NCBI RefSeq assembly: GCF_046592965.1
Contig: NZ_JBISBV010000002.1
Location: 451,693-515,692, forward strand
Direction: 5' to 3'
DNA: 64,000 nucleotides
Source: Marivita sp046592965
Lineage (GTDB): Bacteria; Pseudomonadota; Alphaproteobacteria; Rhodobacterales; Rhodobacteraceae
Every line of letters begins with the position of its first letter. The first letter of the stretch is position 1. The notes below the pieces were generated by a model that did no database searches, was not told where the DNA came from, and saw only the letters and a program-made list of their open reading frames with translations. Below, in pieces: positions 16,327 through 25,695 of this stretch. The translations under genes and the position numbers were made by a program.

Positions 16327-17258
16327 TCGAGATAGATGAGATCACCAAAACCTATGATGCGGTCAAAGCTGTCGATACCGTGTCCATGACGGTGGAAACC
16401 GGAACGATCACGGTGATCGTCGGCACGTCGGGATCGGGGAAAACCACGCTGCTGCGCATGATCAACCGTCTGGAAGAGCAAACCTCGGGCGACGTGCGGA
16501 TCAACGGCACGTCGACCCTGTCGGTCAAGCCGCATATTCTGCGGCGGCGGATCGGGTATGCGATTCAAGGCCACGGGCTGTTCCCGCATCACACGGTCGC
16601 CCGCAACATCGGCGCCGTGCCCGAGCTCTTGAACTGGTCACGCGAGAAAATCCGTGCGCGGGTCGATGAACTGCTCGAACTGTTTTCAATGGAGCCAGCC
16701 CAATTTCGCGACCGCTATCCGGCGGAACTATCGGGCGGCCAACAGCAACGTGTTGGCGTGGCGCGCGCGCTCGCGTCGCGACCCGATCTCATGTTGATGG
16801 ACGAACCGTTCGGCGCGCTCGACCCGATTATCCGAACCCGTGCGCAAGAGGATCTTCGACGCATCCAGCAAAGGTTGGGATCAACCATCATGCTGGTGAC
16901 GCATGACATGGAGGAGGCCATTCGCCTGGGCGATTTCGTCGCCGTGATGGATGGTGGCAAGCTGGTGCAGCATGGCACCCCGACCGAGATCATCGCCAGA
17001 CCGGCAACCGAGTTCGTTGCCGACATGGTGGGTGATGTGGAACGCCCGTTGCGACTTTTGTCACTGATACCGGTGAGCGATGTCGTGGAGAGCGGCAGTG
17101 CTGAAGGCGCCGCGCTGGACGCGGGTGCAAGCCTGCGTGACGCGCTGTCCGCCTGCCTTTGGACAGGGCGAACGGCTGTTCCTGTCACCCGTGACGGAAA
17201 GCCTGTGGGACAGGTGACTCTCGCGGCCATACGCGCGCGGGCGGAGGCGCACGCATGA
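16323..17258 (+). CDS. yehX: Osmoprotectant ABC transporter ATP-binding protein, YehX-like
   Basis: The 311-residue protein contains Walker A (GTSGSGKTT), a Q-loop (GYAIQGHGLFPH), the signature LSGGQQQR, Walker B (LMLMDEPFGALDP) and the switch His (LVTHDMEEA). A C-terminal extension of about 60 residues resembles a truncated CBS region (SLRDALSACLWTGRTAVPV), as in OpuAA/ProV-type ATPases, where CBS domains sense ionic strength. It overlaps both flanking permease genes by 4 nt. Confidence 0.93.
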   Translation: MIEIDEITKTYDAVKAVDTVSMTVETGTITVIVGTSGSGKTTLLRMINRLEEQTSGDVRINGTSTLSVKPHILRRRIGYAIQGHGLFPHHTVARNIGAVPELLNWSREKIRARVDELLELFSMEPAQFRDRYPAELSGGQQQRVGVARALASRPDLMLMDEPFGALDPIIRTRAQEDLRRIQQRLGSTIMLVTHDMEEAIRLGDFVAVMDGGKLVQHGTPTEIIARPATEFVADMVGDVERPLRLLSLIPVSDVVESGSAEGAALDAGASLRDALSACLWTGRTAVPVTRDGKPVGQVTLAAIRARAEAHA

Positions 17259-17989
17259 AGATCGGGATGGTCTTGCGCCCGATCCTGATGGCCCTGCTTC
17301 TTGCATTGGTCTTGAAGCCGCACTGGTTCACGGCCGTTTTTGCACCGCTCGCGCCGGAGGGCGGTCCGGTGATCTATGAGCGCACGTCGCTGCTGTCGCT
17401 GTCGCTCAGTCATCTTGGACTTGTCGCGGCGGCCTCGGTGGCGGCGACGATTGTTGCCGTGGGGTTGGCGATCCTGGTGACGCGTCCGGTCGGCGCGGCA
17501 TTCCGGCCACTGTCACGGACCATCACCAACATGGGGCAGACCTTTCCGCCTGTCGCGGTGCTGGCATTGGCGGTCCCCGCCTTGGGGTTCGGAGCGGGGC
17601 CGACGCTGGTGGCGTTGTTCCTTTACGGTTTGTTGCCGATTTTTGAAAATGCGATCACCGGTCTGTCGACGCTCCCGCCCGCGACCATGGAGGCCGCGCG
17701 TGGTATCGGGCTGAACCGGTGGCAAAGGTTGCTGCGCGTCGAGCTGCCGCTTGCGCTGCCGGTGACCTTGACGGGTATCCGCTTGTCCGTCGTGATTGCT
17801 CTGGGCACGGCCACAATCGGGTCCACCGTAGCGGCGAGAACCTTGGGCGAGGTGATCATCGCAGGCTTGCTGACGAACAACACCGCCTATGTCTTGCAGG
17901 GCGGCCTGATCGTCGGCCTGTTTGCCGTCCTCATCTACGACGCGATGGTCCAGATCGAGGCACGGCTGGTGCGTCGGATGGGGCACTGA
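17255..17989 (+). CDS. yehW: Osmoprotectant ABC transporter permease, YehW-like
   Basis: The 244-residue integral membrane protein has 5-6 hydrophobic segments. Its EAA loop (ATMEAARGIGLNRWQRLLRVELPLALPVTLTG) is the site that contacts the ATPase. It is the second permease of the four-gene transporter and starts inside the ATPase stop codon region (ATGA). Two different permeases per transporter is the YehYW arrangement rather than a ProW homodimer. A hairpin follows within 30 nt. Confidence 0.9.
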   Translation: MKIGMVLRPILMALLLALVLKPHWFTAVFAPLAPEGGPVIYERTSLLSLSLSHLGLVAAASVAATIVAVGLAILVTRPVGAAFRPLSRTITNMGQTFPPVAVLALAVPALGFGAGPTLVALFLYGLLPIFENAITGLSTLPPATMEAARGIGLNRWQRLLRVELPLALPVTLTGIRLSVVIALGTATIGSTVAARTLGEVIIAGLLTNNTAYVLQGGLIVGLFAVLIYDAMVQIEARLVRRMGH

Positions 17990-18015
17990 CGGCCGCTGCC
18001 GACGATCAAGTGGGA

Positions 18016-18042
18016 GGCAGACCCCGCCTGTGGGGATCTGCC
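18016..18042. terminator. Hairpin between yehW-like and converging oxidoreductase gene
   Basis: GGCAGACCCC pairs with GGGGATCTGCC, with one bulged base, around a 6-nt loop. It sits between two converging genes. There is no T-run. Confidence 0.5.
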
Positions 18043-18052
18043 GGAATATCGC

Positions 18053-18649
18053 CTATACCGATTGCATCAAGGCAACCCTGCCGCTCCAGTCAGGATCATC
18101 GACAGCACGCGCCAGCGCGGTTGCAACGTCGCCACGCGCCGCTGACGCTTCGACATCGACATCATCGCCAAATCGCATGTCGCCGGTGCCGTCTTCCTCG
18201 GTCAACCTGACCGGCCGGAGGATCGCGTAGTCAAGGCCGGACGCCTTCAGATGCTCGTCGGCATCGTGTTTTGCCTGCAGGTAATGCTCAAGGTCGCCGC
18301 CGTCTTCGGGATTTCCCGCACCGACACTGCTCAGCATGACGAACCGAGAAACTCCGGCTTTGCCGGCAATGTCGATCAGGCTTTTGGCGCCGTCGCGATC
18401 CACCTTGTCGGTCATCTCGGGGCCGGTGGAACCACCGGAACCGGCGGCAAAGACAACTGCATCGCAGCCGTCACAAACCGCGTCATCCAGCTCGGTCAGA
18501 TCGCCCTGACGGCGCTCTATATCGGACGGAAGACCGCTGGTGTCGGATGACGGGCGAACCAAGGCGATCGGGTTATGCCCCTTGGATTTCAGCTCGCGAA
18601 CCAGACGAAGGCCGGTTTTGCCGGTTGCGCCGGCGACTAGGATATTCAT
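18053..18649 (-). CDS. NAD(P)-binding protein, atypical short-chain dehydrogenase (NmrA-like)
   Basis: The protein has about 198 residues. An N-terminal Rossmann motif (NILVAGATGKTGLRLV) is followed by RRQGDLTELDDAVCDGCDAVVFAAGSGG and a LSSVGAGNPEDGG segment. This is typical of NAD(P)H-binding atypical SDR proteins related to NmrA and flavin reductase BLVRB, and it lacks the classical YxxxK site. The ATG at 18649 has GGAG 6 nt upstream; an ATG at 18661 would add four residues. Substrate unknown. Confidence 0.85.
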   Translation of the reverse strand: MNILVAGATGKTGLRLVRELKSKGHNPIALVRPSSDTSGLPSDIERRQGDLTELDDAVCDGCDAVVFAAGSGGSTGPEMTDKVDRDGAKSLIDIAGKAGVSRFVMLSSVGAGNPEDGGDLEHYLQAKHDADEHLKASGLDYAILRPVRLTEEDGTGDMRFGDDVDVEASAARGDVATALARAVDDPDWSGRVALMQSV

Positions 18650-18830
18650 GTGATGCTCCAATCTATGTCAGGTGACGTGGATTCCTGGCGGCTGCGTGAT
18701 GAGTGGCGGGTGCCGCTTGAAGGCCCAACGGTTCGCGCAAGCGTCCGTTCCAAGGGTGGGGTTCGTTATCCACCGGCGGAACCTCACATAAGCGTGTGCG
18801 TTATCAGATGTCAGGTAGGAGAAAACCGTC

Positions 18831-19661
18831 ATGGCGCCGCGCGCACTTTGGAAAGGACAGCTGAGACTGTCGCTGGTATCCATTCCGGTCGAGATATTCT
18901 CGGCCACGAAAACCGGGGCGCGGGTCTCATTCCGACAAATCCACGAACCGTCCGGCAAACGTGTGCGGTACGAAAAAACCGTGCCCGGCATCGGTCCGGT
19001 CAAGTCCGACGACATCGTCAAGGGATACGAAGTGGATGACGATGAGTATGTCCTGCTCGACCCCGACGAAATCGAAGCCATCAAGCTGGATACGAAGAAA
19101 ACCTTCGAGCTGGTGCAATTCGTGGATGCGTGTGAAATTTCTCCGCTCTATTTCAACAAACCCTATTATATCACCGCCTCTGATGATCTGGCGCAAGATG
19201 CCTACCGCGTGGTGAGAGACGCGTTGCGCGAAGCGGGCAAGGTCGGGCTTGGACAGGTCACGATGCGGGGCAAGGAATATCTGGCGGCGGTCAAACCATG
19301 CGGCGACGGGCTGCTGATGGAAACACTACGCTACGAAGACGAACTGCGGGAAGCAGACGAAATTTTCACCGAGATGGAGGACGAAAAGGTCGACAGCGAT
19401 CTGCTTGAGGTCGCGACCTCGCTCATCGACCGCAAGAGCGCGCCATTCGATGCCAGTGCGTATCGGGATAAATACGCCGAGGCAATGCAAACGCTTCTGG
19501 ATGCCAAGATCAAGGACAAGAAAACGCCGCGTGTTCGCGCCGACGATGATGGCACAGACGCCGGTGACAATGTCGTCGATCTGATGAGCGCCTTGAAACA
19601 AAGCTTGAAAGAGGCGGACGGCAAGAAGAAGAAAAAGGCGCCGCGCAAAAAGGCGTCCTAG
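18831..19661 (+). CDS. ku: Ku protein, non-homologous end joining
   Basis: The 276-residue protein forms the homodimeric ring that binds double-strand break ends. The N-terminus (RALWKGQLRLSLVSIPVEIFSATK) and the core (SFRQIHEPSGKRVRYEK, DDDEYVLLDPDEIEAIKL, FVDACEISPLYFNKPYYI) are diagnostic of bacterial Ku. The C-terminus is a Lys-rich tail (KKKKKAPRKK) of the kind that aids DNA binding and LigD recruitment. It is followed directly by ligD, with no gap between stop and start codons. Confidence 0.97.
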   Translation: MAPRALWKGQLRLSLVSIPVEIFSATKTGARVSFRQIHEPSGKRVRYEKTVPGIGPVKSDDIVKGYEVDDDEYVLLDPDEIEAIKLDTKKTFELVQFVDACEISPLYFNKPYYITASDDLAQDAYRVVRDALREAGKVGLGQVTMRGKEYLAAVKPCGDGLLMETLRYEDELREADEIFTEMEDEKVDSDLLEVATSLIDRKSAPFDASAYRDKYAEAMQTLLDAKIKDKKTPRVRADDDGTDAGDNVVDLMSALKQSLKEADGKKKKKAPRKKAS

Positions 19662-22118
19662 ATGGCGAGACCCACCGATCCTCTGGCCGACTATAACCGA
19701 AAGCGTGATTTTTCCCGCACTGCCGAGCCGCGCGGTGAGGTTGGAGCGGTGCATGGACGGCGCGATTTTGTCGTCCAGAAACATGCCGCCACCCGGCTAC
19801 ACTATGATTTTCGCCTTCAATGGAATGGTGTGCTGCTCAGTTGGGCCGTCACGAAAGGGCCGTCCTCGAACCCCGGTGACAAGAGATTGGCGGTTCGCAC
19901 AGAGGATCATCCGCTGGATTACGGCACCTTCGAAGGGACCATTCCAAAGGGCGAGTATGGCGGCGGCACTGTCATGCTTTGGGATACCGGCAGTTGGGTT
20001 CCGCAAGAGGATTTCAGCAAGGGTTTGAAGGACGGAAAGCTGAAGTTCACTCTTCAAGGCCAGCGCATGAAAGGGGGCTGGGCCTTGGTACGAATGCGCA
20101 AGAAGTCAGGAGAAAAGCGCGAGAATTGGCTGTTGATAAAAGAGCGCGACGATTACGCCAGCGACACGTCATCGGGTTTGACCCGCGACCATACAGTCTC
20201 GGTCAAAACGGGTCGGACGATGGACGAGATCAAAAAGGACGCCCCGGCAAAGGACATCCCCGACACTTCGCCCGACCATGCCCTCAAGCGCCCGGCCTTC
20301 ATAAGACCGCAGCTCGCAACATTGGTGGATGCAGCACCCGAAGGTGACGGCTGGTTGCACGAGACCAAGTTTGACGGCTATCGCTGCCTCGCCGCGCTGG
20401 GCAAGGGCGGCACGCGGCTGTTCACGAGATCGGGCAAGGATTGGACCGACAGATTTCACGCCCTCAGCGGTGCCTTCGACGCGTTGCCCTGCGAGTCCGC
20501 CCTGATCGACGGGGAGGTGATGGCCGCCCGCATTGACGGCTCGGCGTTCTCCTCGTTGCAGATGGCGCTGAAAAAGGGGCACGCGCTGGTCTATTTCGCG
20601 TTTGATCTGTTGCAGATCGACGGCGAGGACTTGCGCAAGACACCGCAGATCGACCGGCGCGAGAGGCTGGCGGAACTGCTGTCGGGCATCGGGAACGGCC
20701 CGCTTCGGATCAGCGAGCACATCATTGGAAACGGTCCGGACGTCTTTGCCAGCGCCTGCAAGGCCGGTGCTGAAGGCATTATCAGCAAGCGCGTTGATGG
20801 CCCGTATCGGAGCACGCGCAGCACAGCCTGGCGCAAGGTCAAATGCAGTCAAAGACAAGAGTTTGTCATCATCGGATATTCCCCATCGGACAAGAAAGGC
20901 CGGCCCTTTGCCTCGGTTCTGCTGGCCACTCATGAAAATGGCGATCTCAGGTATAAAGGCCGCGTCGGAACGGGGTTCTCGGAGGCGATGATGAGCGAGT
21001 TGAGCAACCGCATGACAGCGCGCAAGACACCTCCGTCCGCAGATGTGCCTGACACAATTGCACGCAATGCGCGCTGGGTCCGGCCCGAGCTTGTCGCCGA
21101 GATCGAATTCACCGAATTCACCGCTGACGGCTACGTCAGACATGGAAGCTTCGTCGGCTTGAGAGAGGACAAGATGGCTTCGGAGATCAAGTTGGAGAAG
21201 GCGATGGCGGACGAATCCTCAACCACTGTCAGCGGCATTCGGATAAGCAATGCGGACCGCCCCGTTTTCCCCGGTCAGGGTTGCACGAAGGGAGATGTGG
21301 CGCGGCATTACGCTCGTGTGTCCGAGCGGTTGCTCGACCTTGCCGGACACCGGCCGCTGTCATTGTTTCGTTGTCCGTCAGGGATCGAGGATGCGTGCTT
21401 TTTCCAAAAGCACGACGGCGGCGGTATGCCGAATGAGCTGTCGCGCATTGCCATTGAGGAAAGCGATGGCGATAGCGCGAATTACCTGTATGCCACCCGA
21501 CGCGAGAGCCTAGTCGCTGCCGCGCAGATGGGATGTATCGAGTTCCATATCTGGGGCGCACGCACCGACCGGCTGGAACGCCCCGACCGACTGGTGTTTG
21601 ACCTTGATCCGGACGAAGGGCTTGACTGGAGTGACGTTCGCAAGGCCGCGTTCGATGTGCGTGACACACTGGCGGAACTGGGCCTCAACAGCGGCGCAAT
21701 CGTCACCGGCGGGAAAGGGGTGCACGTCTGGCTGGCCCTGCGCCGCACGCGCGGTTGGGACACTGTGAAACTTTTCGCCAAGACGTTTGCCCATGTCATG
21801 GCCGGTCAGAAACCGGAACGCTACACCGCGACGATGTCGAAATCCAAGCGCAAGGGGCGCGTCTTTATTGACTGGTTGCGCAATGAACGGGGCGCAACCG
21901 CGATCGCTTCGTATTCACTTCGCGCCCGTCCCGGCGCCCCGGTCGCCGTTCCCGTGACATGGGACGAGTTGAAAGAGCTTGACGGCGCAAACAGCTTTTC
22001 GATGTCCGACATGGACGCCCGTTTGAAGCGCGACTGTCCCGGGCTGGCCGTGCAGAAGGATTTGCATACGCTCAGCGACGGTGTGATCGACGCGCTCCAG
22101 AAATTTTCAGAGACCTGA
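19662..22118 (+). CDS. ligD: ATP-dependent DNA ligase D
   Basis: The 818-residue protein has three domains in the order phosphoesterase, ligase, polymerase. The 3'-phosphoesterase (about 30-185) shows FVVQKHAATRLHYDFRL and KGEYGGGTV. The ligase (about 215-525) has the nucleotidyl Lys motif TKFDGYR. The AEP-type polymerase (about 535-815) has VFDLDPDEG and TGGKGVHVWLAL. It processes, fills and seals ends held by Ku. The order matches the Pseudomonas-type arrangement. It begins immediately after the ku stop codon and no lesion is seen. Confidence 0.96.
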   Translation: MARPTDPLADYNRKRDFSRTAEPRGEVGAVHGRRDFVVQKHAATRLHYDFRLQWNGVLLSWAVTKGPSSNPGDKRLAVRTEDHPLDYGTFEGTIPKGEYGGGTVMLWDTGSWVPQEDFSKGLKDGKLKFTLQGQRMKGGWALVRMRKKSGEKRENWLLIKERDDYASDTSSGLTRDHTVSVKTGRTMDEIKKDAPAKDIPDTSPDHALKRPAFIRPQLATLVDAAPEGDGWLHETKFDGYRCLAALGKGGTRLFTRSGKDWTDRFHALSGAFDALPCESALIDGEVMAARIDGSAFSSLQMALKKGHALVYFAFDLLQIDGEDLRKTPQIDRRERLAELLSGIGNGPLRISEHIIGNGPDVFASACKAGAEGIISKRVDGPYRSTRSTAWRKVKCSQRQEFVIIGYSPSDKKGRPFASVLLATHENGDLRYKGRVGTGFSEAMMSELSNRMTARKTPPSADVPDTIARNARWVRPELVAEIEFTEFTADGYVRHGSFVGLREDKMASEIKLEKAMADESSTTVSGIRISNADRPVFPGQGCTKGDVARHYARVSERLLDLAGHRPLSLFRCPSGIEDACFFQKHDGGGMPNELSRIAIEESDGDSANYLYATRRESLVAAAQMGCIEFHIWGARTDRLERPDRLVFDLDPDEGLDWSDVRKAAFDVRDTLAELGLNSGAIVTGGKGVHVWLALRRTRGWDTVKLFAKTFAHVMAGQKPERYTATMSKSKRKGRVFIDWLRNERGATAIASYSLRARPGAPVAVPVTWDELKELDGANSFSMSDMDARLKRDCPGLAVQKDLHTLSDGVIDALQKFSET

Positions 22119-22275
22119 CCTCCGCCGAAACCGAAAACGGGTGGATCGAGAGCTCGCGATACTGACACAAATCGGAATGCTTGATCGAACTGGACATCTG
22201 TGGTGCGGACGGGTTCATTAGCCTCACACAATCGCAGGTCAGATCGACCTGCGGGATGATGCGAGGAGACATTCA

Positions 22276-23364
22276 ATGGACAGACGTAATTTCCTGAAAC
22301 GGTCCGCTTTGGCTGGCACCGGCCTCACGGCGCTTGCTGCACCGGCGGTGGCGCAGGGCAATATCACTTGGCGGATGGTGACGACCTGGCCCAAGAACTT
22401 TCCCGGTTTGGGCGTCGGCGCGCAGCGCATGGCCGACCGGATCACCGCCGCGTCGGACGGTCGCCTGACCATTCAGGTCTACTCGGCCGGAGAACTGGTG
22501 CCGCCACTGCAATCGCTGGACGCCGTGATCGACGGGTCTGCCGAGATGAGCCACAGTGCCGCCTATTACTGGCAGAACAAATCCACGGCTCTCACCTTTT
22601 TCACCGGGGTGCCCTACGGGATGACCACAGGCGAGCTTTCGGCCTGGGTGCGGCAGATGGGCGGTCAGGAAATCTGGGACGAGGTCTATGATCAGTTCGG
22701 CGTTCAGGGGTTCCTGTCGGGCAACACCGGGGTTCAGGCAGGCGGCTGGTTCCGCAATGAACTGACCGGATTGGACGACGTGCAGGGATTGCGGTTCCGC
22801 ACGCCGGGTCTTGGCGGTCAGGTCTGGGAAAAGCTGGGTGCCTCCGTCACCAACATGGCAGCGGGCGAAATCTTTCAGGCGCTTCAGGCGGGCACGCTCG
22901 ACGCGGCCGAGTTTGTCGGACCATACAACGATCTCGCACTTGGCTTCCATCAGGTTGCCAAGAACTACTATTTCCCCTCATTCGTCGAACCGGGTCTTGC
23001 GACCGAACTGGTTGTCGACAAGGCCAAGTATCAGGCACTTCCGGAGGATCTTCAGCTGTTGATCCGGGATGTGTGTCAGGCGGAATACGATCAGGTCTCC
23101 GCTGATTTCGTGGCCAACGATCCTCGCGCGCTCCAGACGCTCGTGAATGACCACGGCGTCAAGGTCCTTCAGTTCCCTGAAGAGATCGTCAAGGCGGGTG
23201 CCGACGCGGCCAAGGAAATCCTCACCGGCCTGCGCGATTCCGGCGACGATCTGACAAAGCGTACCGCTGAGAGCTTTATCGAGGCGTTGAAAATCCTGCG
23301 GCTGCGCACCGAAGGGACAGACGCGCCTTTTGTTGAGGCACGCCGTAAGTATTTCGAGATCTGA
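22276..23364 (+). CDS. TRAP transporter substrate-binding protein, TakP-like
   Basis: The 362-residue periplasmic DctP-family protein has a twin-arginine-type signal (MDRRNFLKRSALAGTG, cleavage near AVAQ). The mature start WRMVTTWPKNFPGLGVGAQRMA, with AGELVPPLQSLDAV and SHSAAYYWQNK, resembles TakP, which binds 2-oxo acids. GAGGAG precedes the ATG. Its likely membrane partners (24310-26273) are on the opposite strand and converge on it rather than sharing an operon. A terminator follows. Substrate class is inferred from resemblance only. Confidence 0.9.
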   Translation: MDRRNFLKRSALAGTGLTALAAPAVAQGNITWRMVTTWPKNFPGLGVGAQRMADRITAASDGRLTIQVYSAGELVPPLQSLDAVIDGSAEMSHSAAYYWQNKSTALTFFTGVPYGMTTGELSAWVRQMGGQEIWDEVYDQFGVQGFLSGNTGVQAGGWFRNELTGLDDVQGLRFRTPGLGGQVWEKLGASVTNMAAGEIFQALQAGTLDAAEFVGPYNDLALGFHQVAKNYYFPSFVEPGLATELVVDKAKYQALPEDLQLLIRDVCQAEYDQVSADFVANDPRALQTLVNDHGVKVLQFPEEIVKAGADAAKEILTGLRDSGDDLTKRTAESFIEALKILRLRTEGTDAPFVEARRKYFEI

Positions 23365-23390
23365 CACGTACGGGAATTTTACCAAGACAA

Positions 23391-23421
23391 TAGGGGCGCC
23401 CGATTTGGGCGCCCTTTTTTT
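23391..23421 (+). terminator. Rho-independent terminator, copy 1
   Basis: GGGCGCC and GGGCGCCC form a GC-rich stem around CGATTT, followed by seven T residues. It ends the TakP-like gene. The 31-nt sequence is repeated with one mismatch at 24256-24286. Confidence 0.92.
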
Positions 23422-23562
23422 GTCCCGTCAGCCCTGAATCGTGGCTACCACCTCCAAGTCTAAGCCTAGCGCCGCGGCGCTCTATGAGGGAAAGATTGCT
23501 TTACGTTGGGTCATCTGGCATTCTGGTGCGACATTTTTGACTATCTATTTTGGAGAATACAG

Positions 23563-24219
23563 ATGATTACTCACACACGTTTTAGTCTTGCCGTTGCAAC
23601 CTTTGCCGCACTTGGCGCGTGCGGTGTCTCGGGGATTTTGCGCGTCGATCAGGATCGCTACAGCAACGGGTTCGCGCTCTTGCGAAGCACTACGATCCTC
23701 GGACCTCCCGAAGAGGACTCAATCGGCGAAATCCGTCCGCCTGTTCGCATCACCGATGCCACACCCTTTGATATGGGCCGCGCCGTGCTGATCGGAGATC
23801 GCGCCGAGTTTCTCACCGATCCGAACCATACGGTACCCAGCCGCTATCAAATCGTCTGGACCGGCGCGCGGACCTCGGTCAGCGATGCGGTAAACAACAT
23901 CATCCTACGCGATGACGATGGCCGTGAAGCGCTGCGCATCCAGTACACTCTAAACCGCATCGACGCGATTTGGGCTGATGATGTGGGCCTTGCTCCGGGC
24001 ACATTGAATGCGAGCCTACCGCACGAGGTGCGTATCATTTTGTATATGACCGGGGTCAAACGCGCCGATGTCACCGCAACTCGCGACGGGGAAGTGCTGT
24101 TCCAGCGCACCGGGATCGAATTGATCGACAGTGGGTTCAGCCGCCTCGACGCGGTCGAAGTGCGCAGTCAGACCGATTATTTCATGCGCGATCTGGTCGC
24201 CACGACTTTGGGCAATTGA
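23563..24219 (+). CDS. Putative lipoprotein of unknown function
   Basis: From the ATG at 23563 (GGAG about 8 nt upstream) the product has 218 residues. A signal ends in a lipobox-like LGAC (FSLAVATFAALGACGVSG). The mature part is hydrophilic and beta-rich (YQIVWTGARTSV, LPHEVRIILYMTGVKRADVTATRDGEVLFQR). It has no recognised domain. A longer reading from 23506 would put aromatic residues ahead of the signal and is not favoured. It stands alone between two near-identical terminators, so it is probably a single-gene transcription unit. Confidence 0.75.
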   Translation: MITHTRFSLAVATFAALGACGVSGILRVDQDRYSNGFALLRSTTILGPPEEDSIGEIRPPVRITDATPFDMGRAVLIGDRAEFLTDPNHTVPSRYQIVWTGARTSVSDAVNNIILRDDDGREALRIQYTLNRIDAIWADDVGLAPGTLNASLPHEVRIILYMTGVKRADVTATRDGEVLFQRTGIELIDSGFSRLDAVEVRSQTDYFMRDLVATTLGN

Positions 24220-24255
24220 GCCGTCAAGCCCTTCGCGGCCAGCGACAGATGGTAC

Positions 24256-24286
24256 TAGGGGCGCCCGAGTTGGGCGCCCTTTTTTT
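24256..24286 (+). terminator. Rho-independent terminator, copy 2
   Basis: It has the same GGGCGCC/GGGCGCCC stem and seven-T tail as the copy at 23391-23421, with a single change in the loop (CGAGTT). It ends the lipoprotein gene and faces the converging TRAP permease operon. Confidence 0.92.
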
Positions 24287-24309
24287 AACGACAGCGCTTC
24301 ATCGTCAAG

Positions 24310-25695
24310 TCAGCCACGGGGCAGCCACAAGACGATCTCAGGGAAGGCAAACAGCAAACCGATTGCAATCAGCTGCAAGACGACAAACGGAATGATACCG
24401 CGATAGATGGCGCTGGTGGGCAGGCTGTTGGGTGCGACGCCGCGCAGGTAGAAGAGTGCAAATCCGAACGGCGGTGTGAGGAACGAGGTCTGCAAATTGA
24501 CCCCGACCATCACGCCAAGCCAAATCGGATCAATATCCAGCGCGAGCAGCACGGGGGCGGTGATCGGGATCACGATGAAGATGATTTCGAACGTATCGAG
24601 GATGAACCCCAGCACGAACATGATCGCCATGACCACGATCATCGCCGTTATCGCACCACCCGGCAGCGACGTGAGCACCGAGTGCACCAGATTGTCGCCG
24701 CCCATCAGGCGGAACACGATGGAGAACACGCTTGCGCCAAACAGGATGATGAACACCATCGACGTGATTGTCGCCGTTGCGATCACGACTTGCGTCAGTA
24801 TCTCCAGAGACAGTCGCCAGCGCAGTGCCGCCAGAAGCATCGCGCCGACGGCACCGACAGACGCCGCCTCGGTCGGTGTTGCAATACCTCCAAGGATCGA
24901 GCCGAGCACTGCCAAGATCAGCAACAGAGGCGGCACGAGCGCCACCGCAACCTCGCGCCACAGACCGCTGCGTTCTTCGTAAGGCACCGGCGTTGCGGGG
25001 CAACTGTCGGGATCGGTGATCGCCTTGAAGATGACATAGCCCGCATAAAGCCCGACAAGCAGAACACCGGGCAGCAGTGCTCCGGCAAAAAGATCGCCTA
25101 CGGAGACCGGAACCGGCGCGAAATTGCCCTTTTCCATCTGCACCTGCGAATTGATCCCGGACAGCATGTCGCCCATGAAGATCAGGACCGTGGAGGGGGG
25201 AATGATCTGGCCCAACGTGCCTGAAGCGCAGATAACGCCGGTCGCCAGTTTCGGATCATAACCGGCGCGCAACATCGCAGGCAGGGAAATCAGCCCCATC
25301 GTCACGACCGTGGCCCCGACCACCCCGGTGGAGGCCGCAAGCATCGCACCAACCATCACCACCGACAGACCGAGACCACCGCGCAGGTTCCCGAACAGTT
25401 TTGACATCGTCAGGAGCAATTGCTCGGCGATGCCGGATTTTTCCAGCATCACACCCATGAAGATGAATAGCGGCACCGCCACCAAAACCTCGCTCGACAT
25501 GAAGCCGATATAGCGGTTCGGCAAACTGCCAAGGTTGGAGGGATCAAAGACGCCAAAGTTCCAGCCGACAAGACCGAAGAGCAGCGACACGCCCGCAAGA
25601 GTGAACGCGACTGGGAAGCCCAGCATCAGGAAGCCGATGATGCCAAAGAACATCAGACTGGCGAGAATCTCGCCCAGCAGAACCGGATCCATCAC
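24310..25695 (-). CDS. TRAP transporter large permease subunit (DctM family)
   Basis: The 461-residue integral membrane protein has 12 or more hydrophobic segments. Typical DctM motifs are VPLFIFMGVMLEKSGIAEQLL, GVICASGTLGQIIPPSTVLI and NLQTSFLTPPFGFALFYLRGVAP. It transports solute with sodium or proton cotransport. It overlaps the small subunit gene by 4 nt. The family branch (long DctM, ~460 aa) is the one usually paired with TakP-like binding proteins, which supports partnership with the gene at 22276. Confidence 0.94.
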   Translation of the reverse strand: MMDPVLLGEILASLMFFGIIGFLMLGFPVAFTLAGVSLLFGLVGWNFGVFDPSNLGSLPNRYIGFMSSEVLVAVPLFIFMGVMLEKSGIAEQLLLTMSKLFGNLRGGLGLSVVMVGAMLAASTGVVGATVVTMGLISLPAMLRAGYDPKLATGVICASGTLGQIIPPSTVLIFMGDMLSGINSQVQMEKGNFAPVPVSVGDLFAGALLPGVLLVGLYAGYVIFKAITDPDSCPATPVPYEERSGLWREVAVALVPPLLLILAVLGSILGGIATPTEAASVGAVGAMLLAALRWRLSLEILTQVVIATATITSMVFIILFGASVFSIVFRLMGGDNLVHSVLTSLPGGAITAMIVVMAIMFVLGFILDTFEIIFIVIPITAPVLLALDIDPIWLGVMVGVNLQTSFLTPPFGFALFYLRGVAPNSLPTSAIYRGIIPFVVLQLIAIGLLFAFPEIVLWLPRG

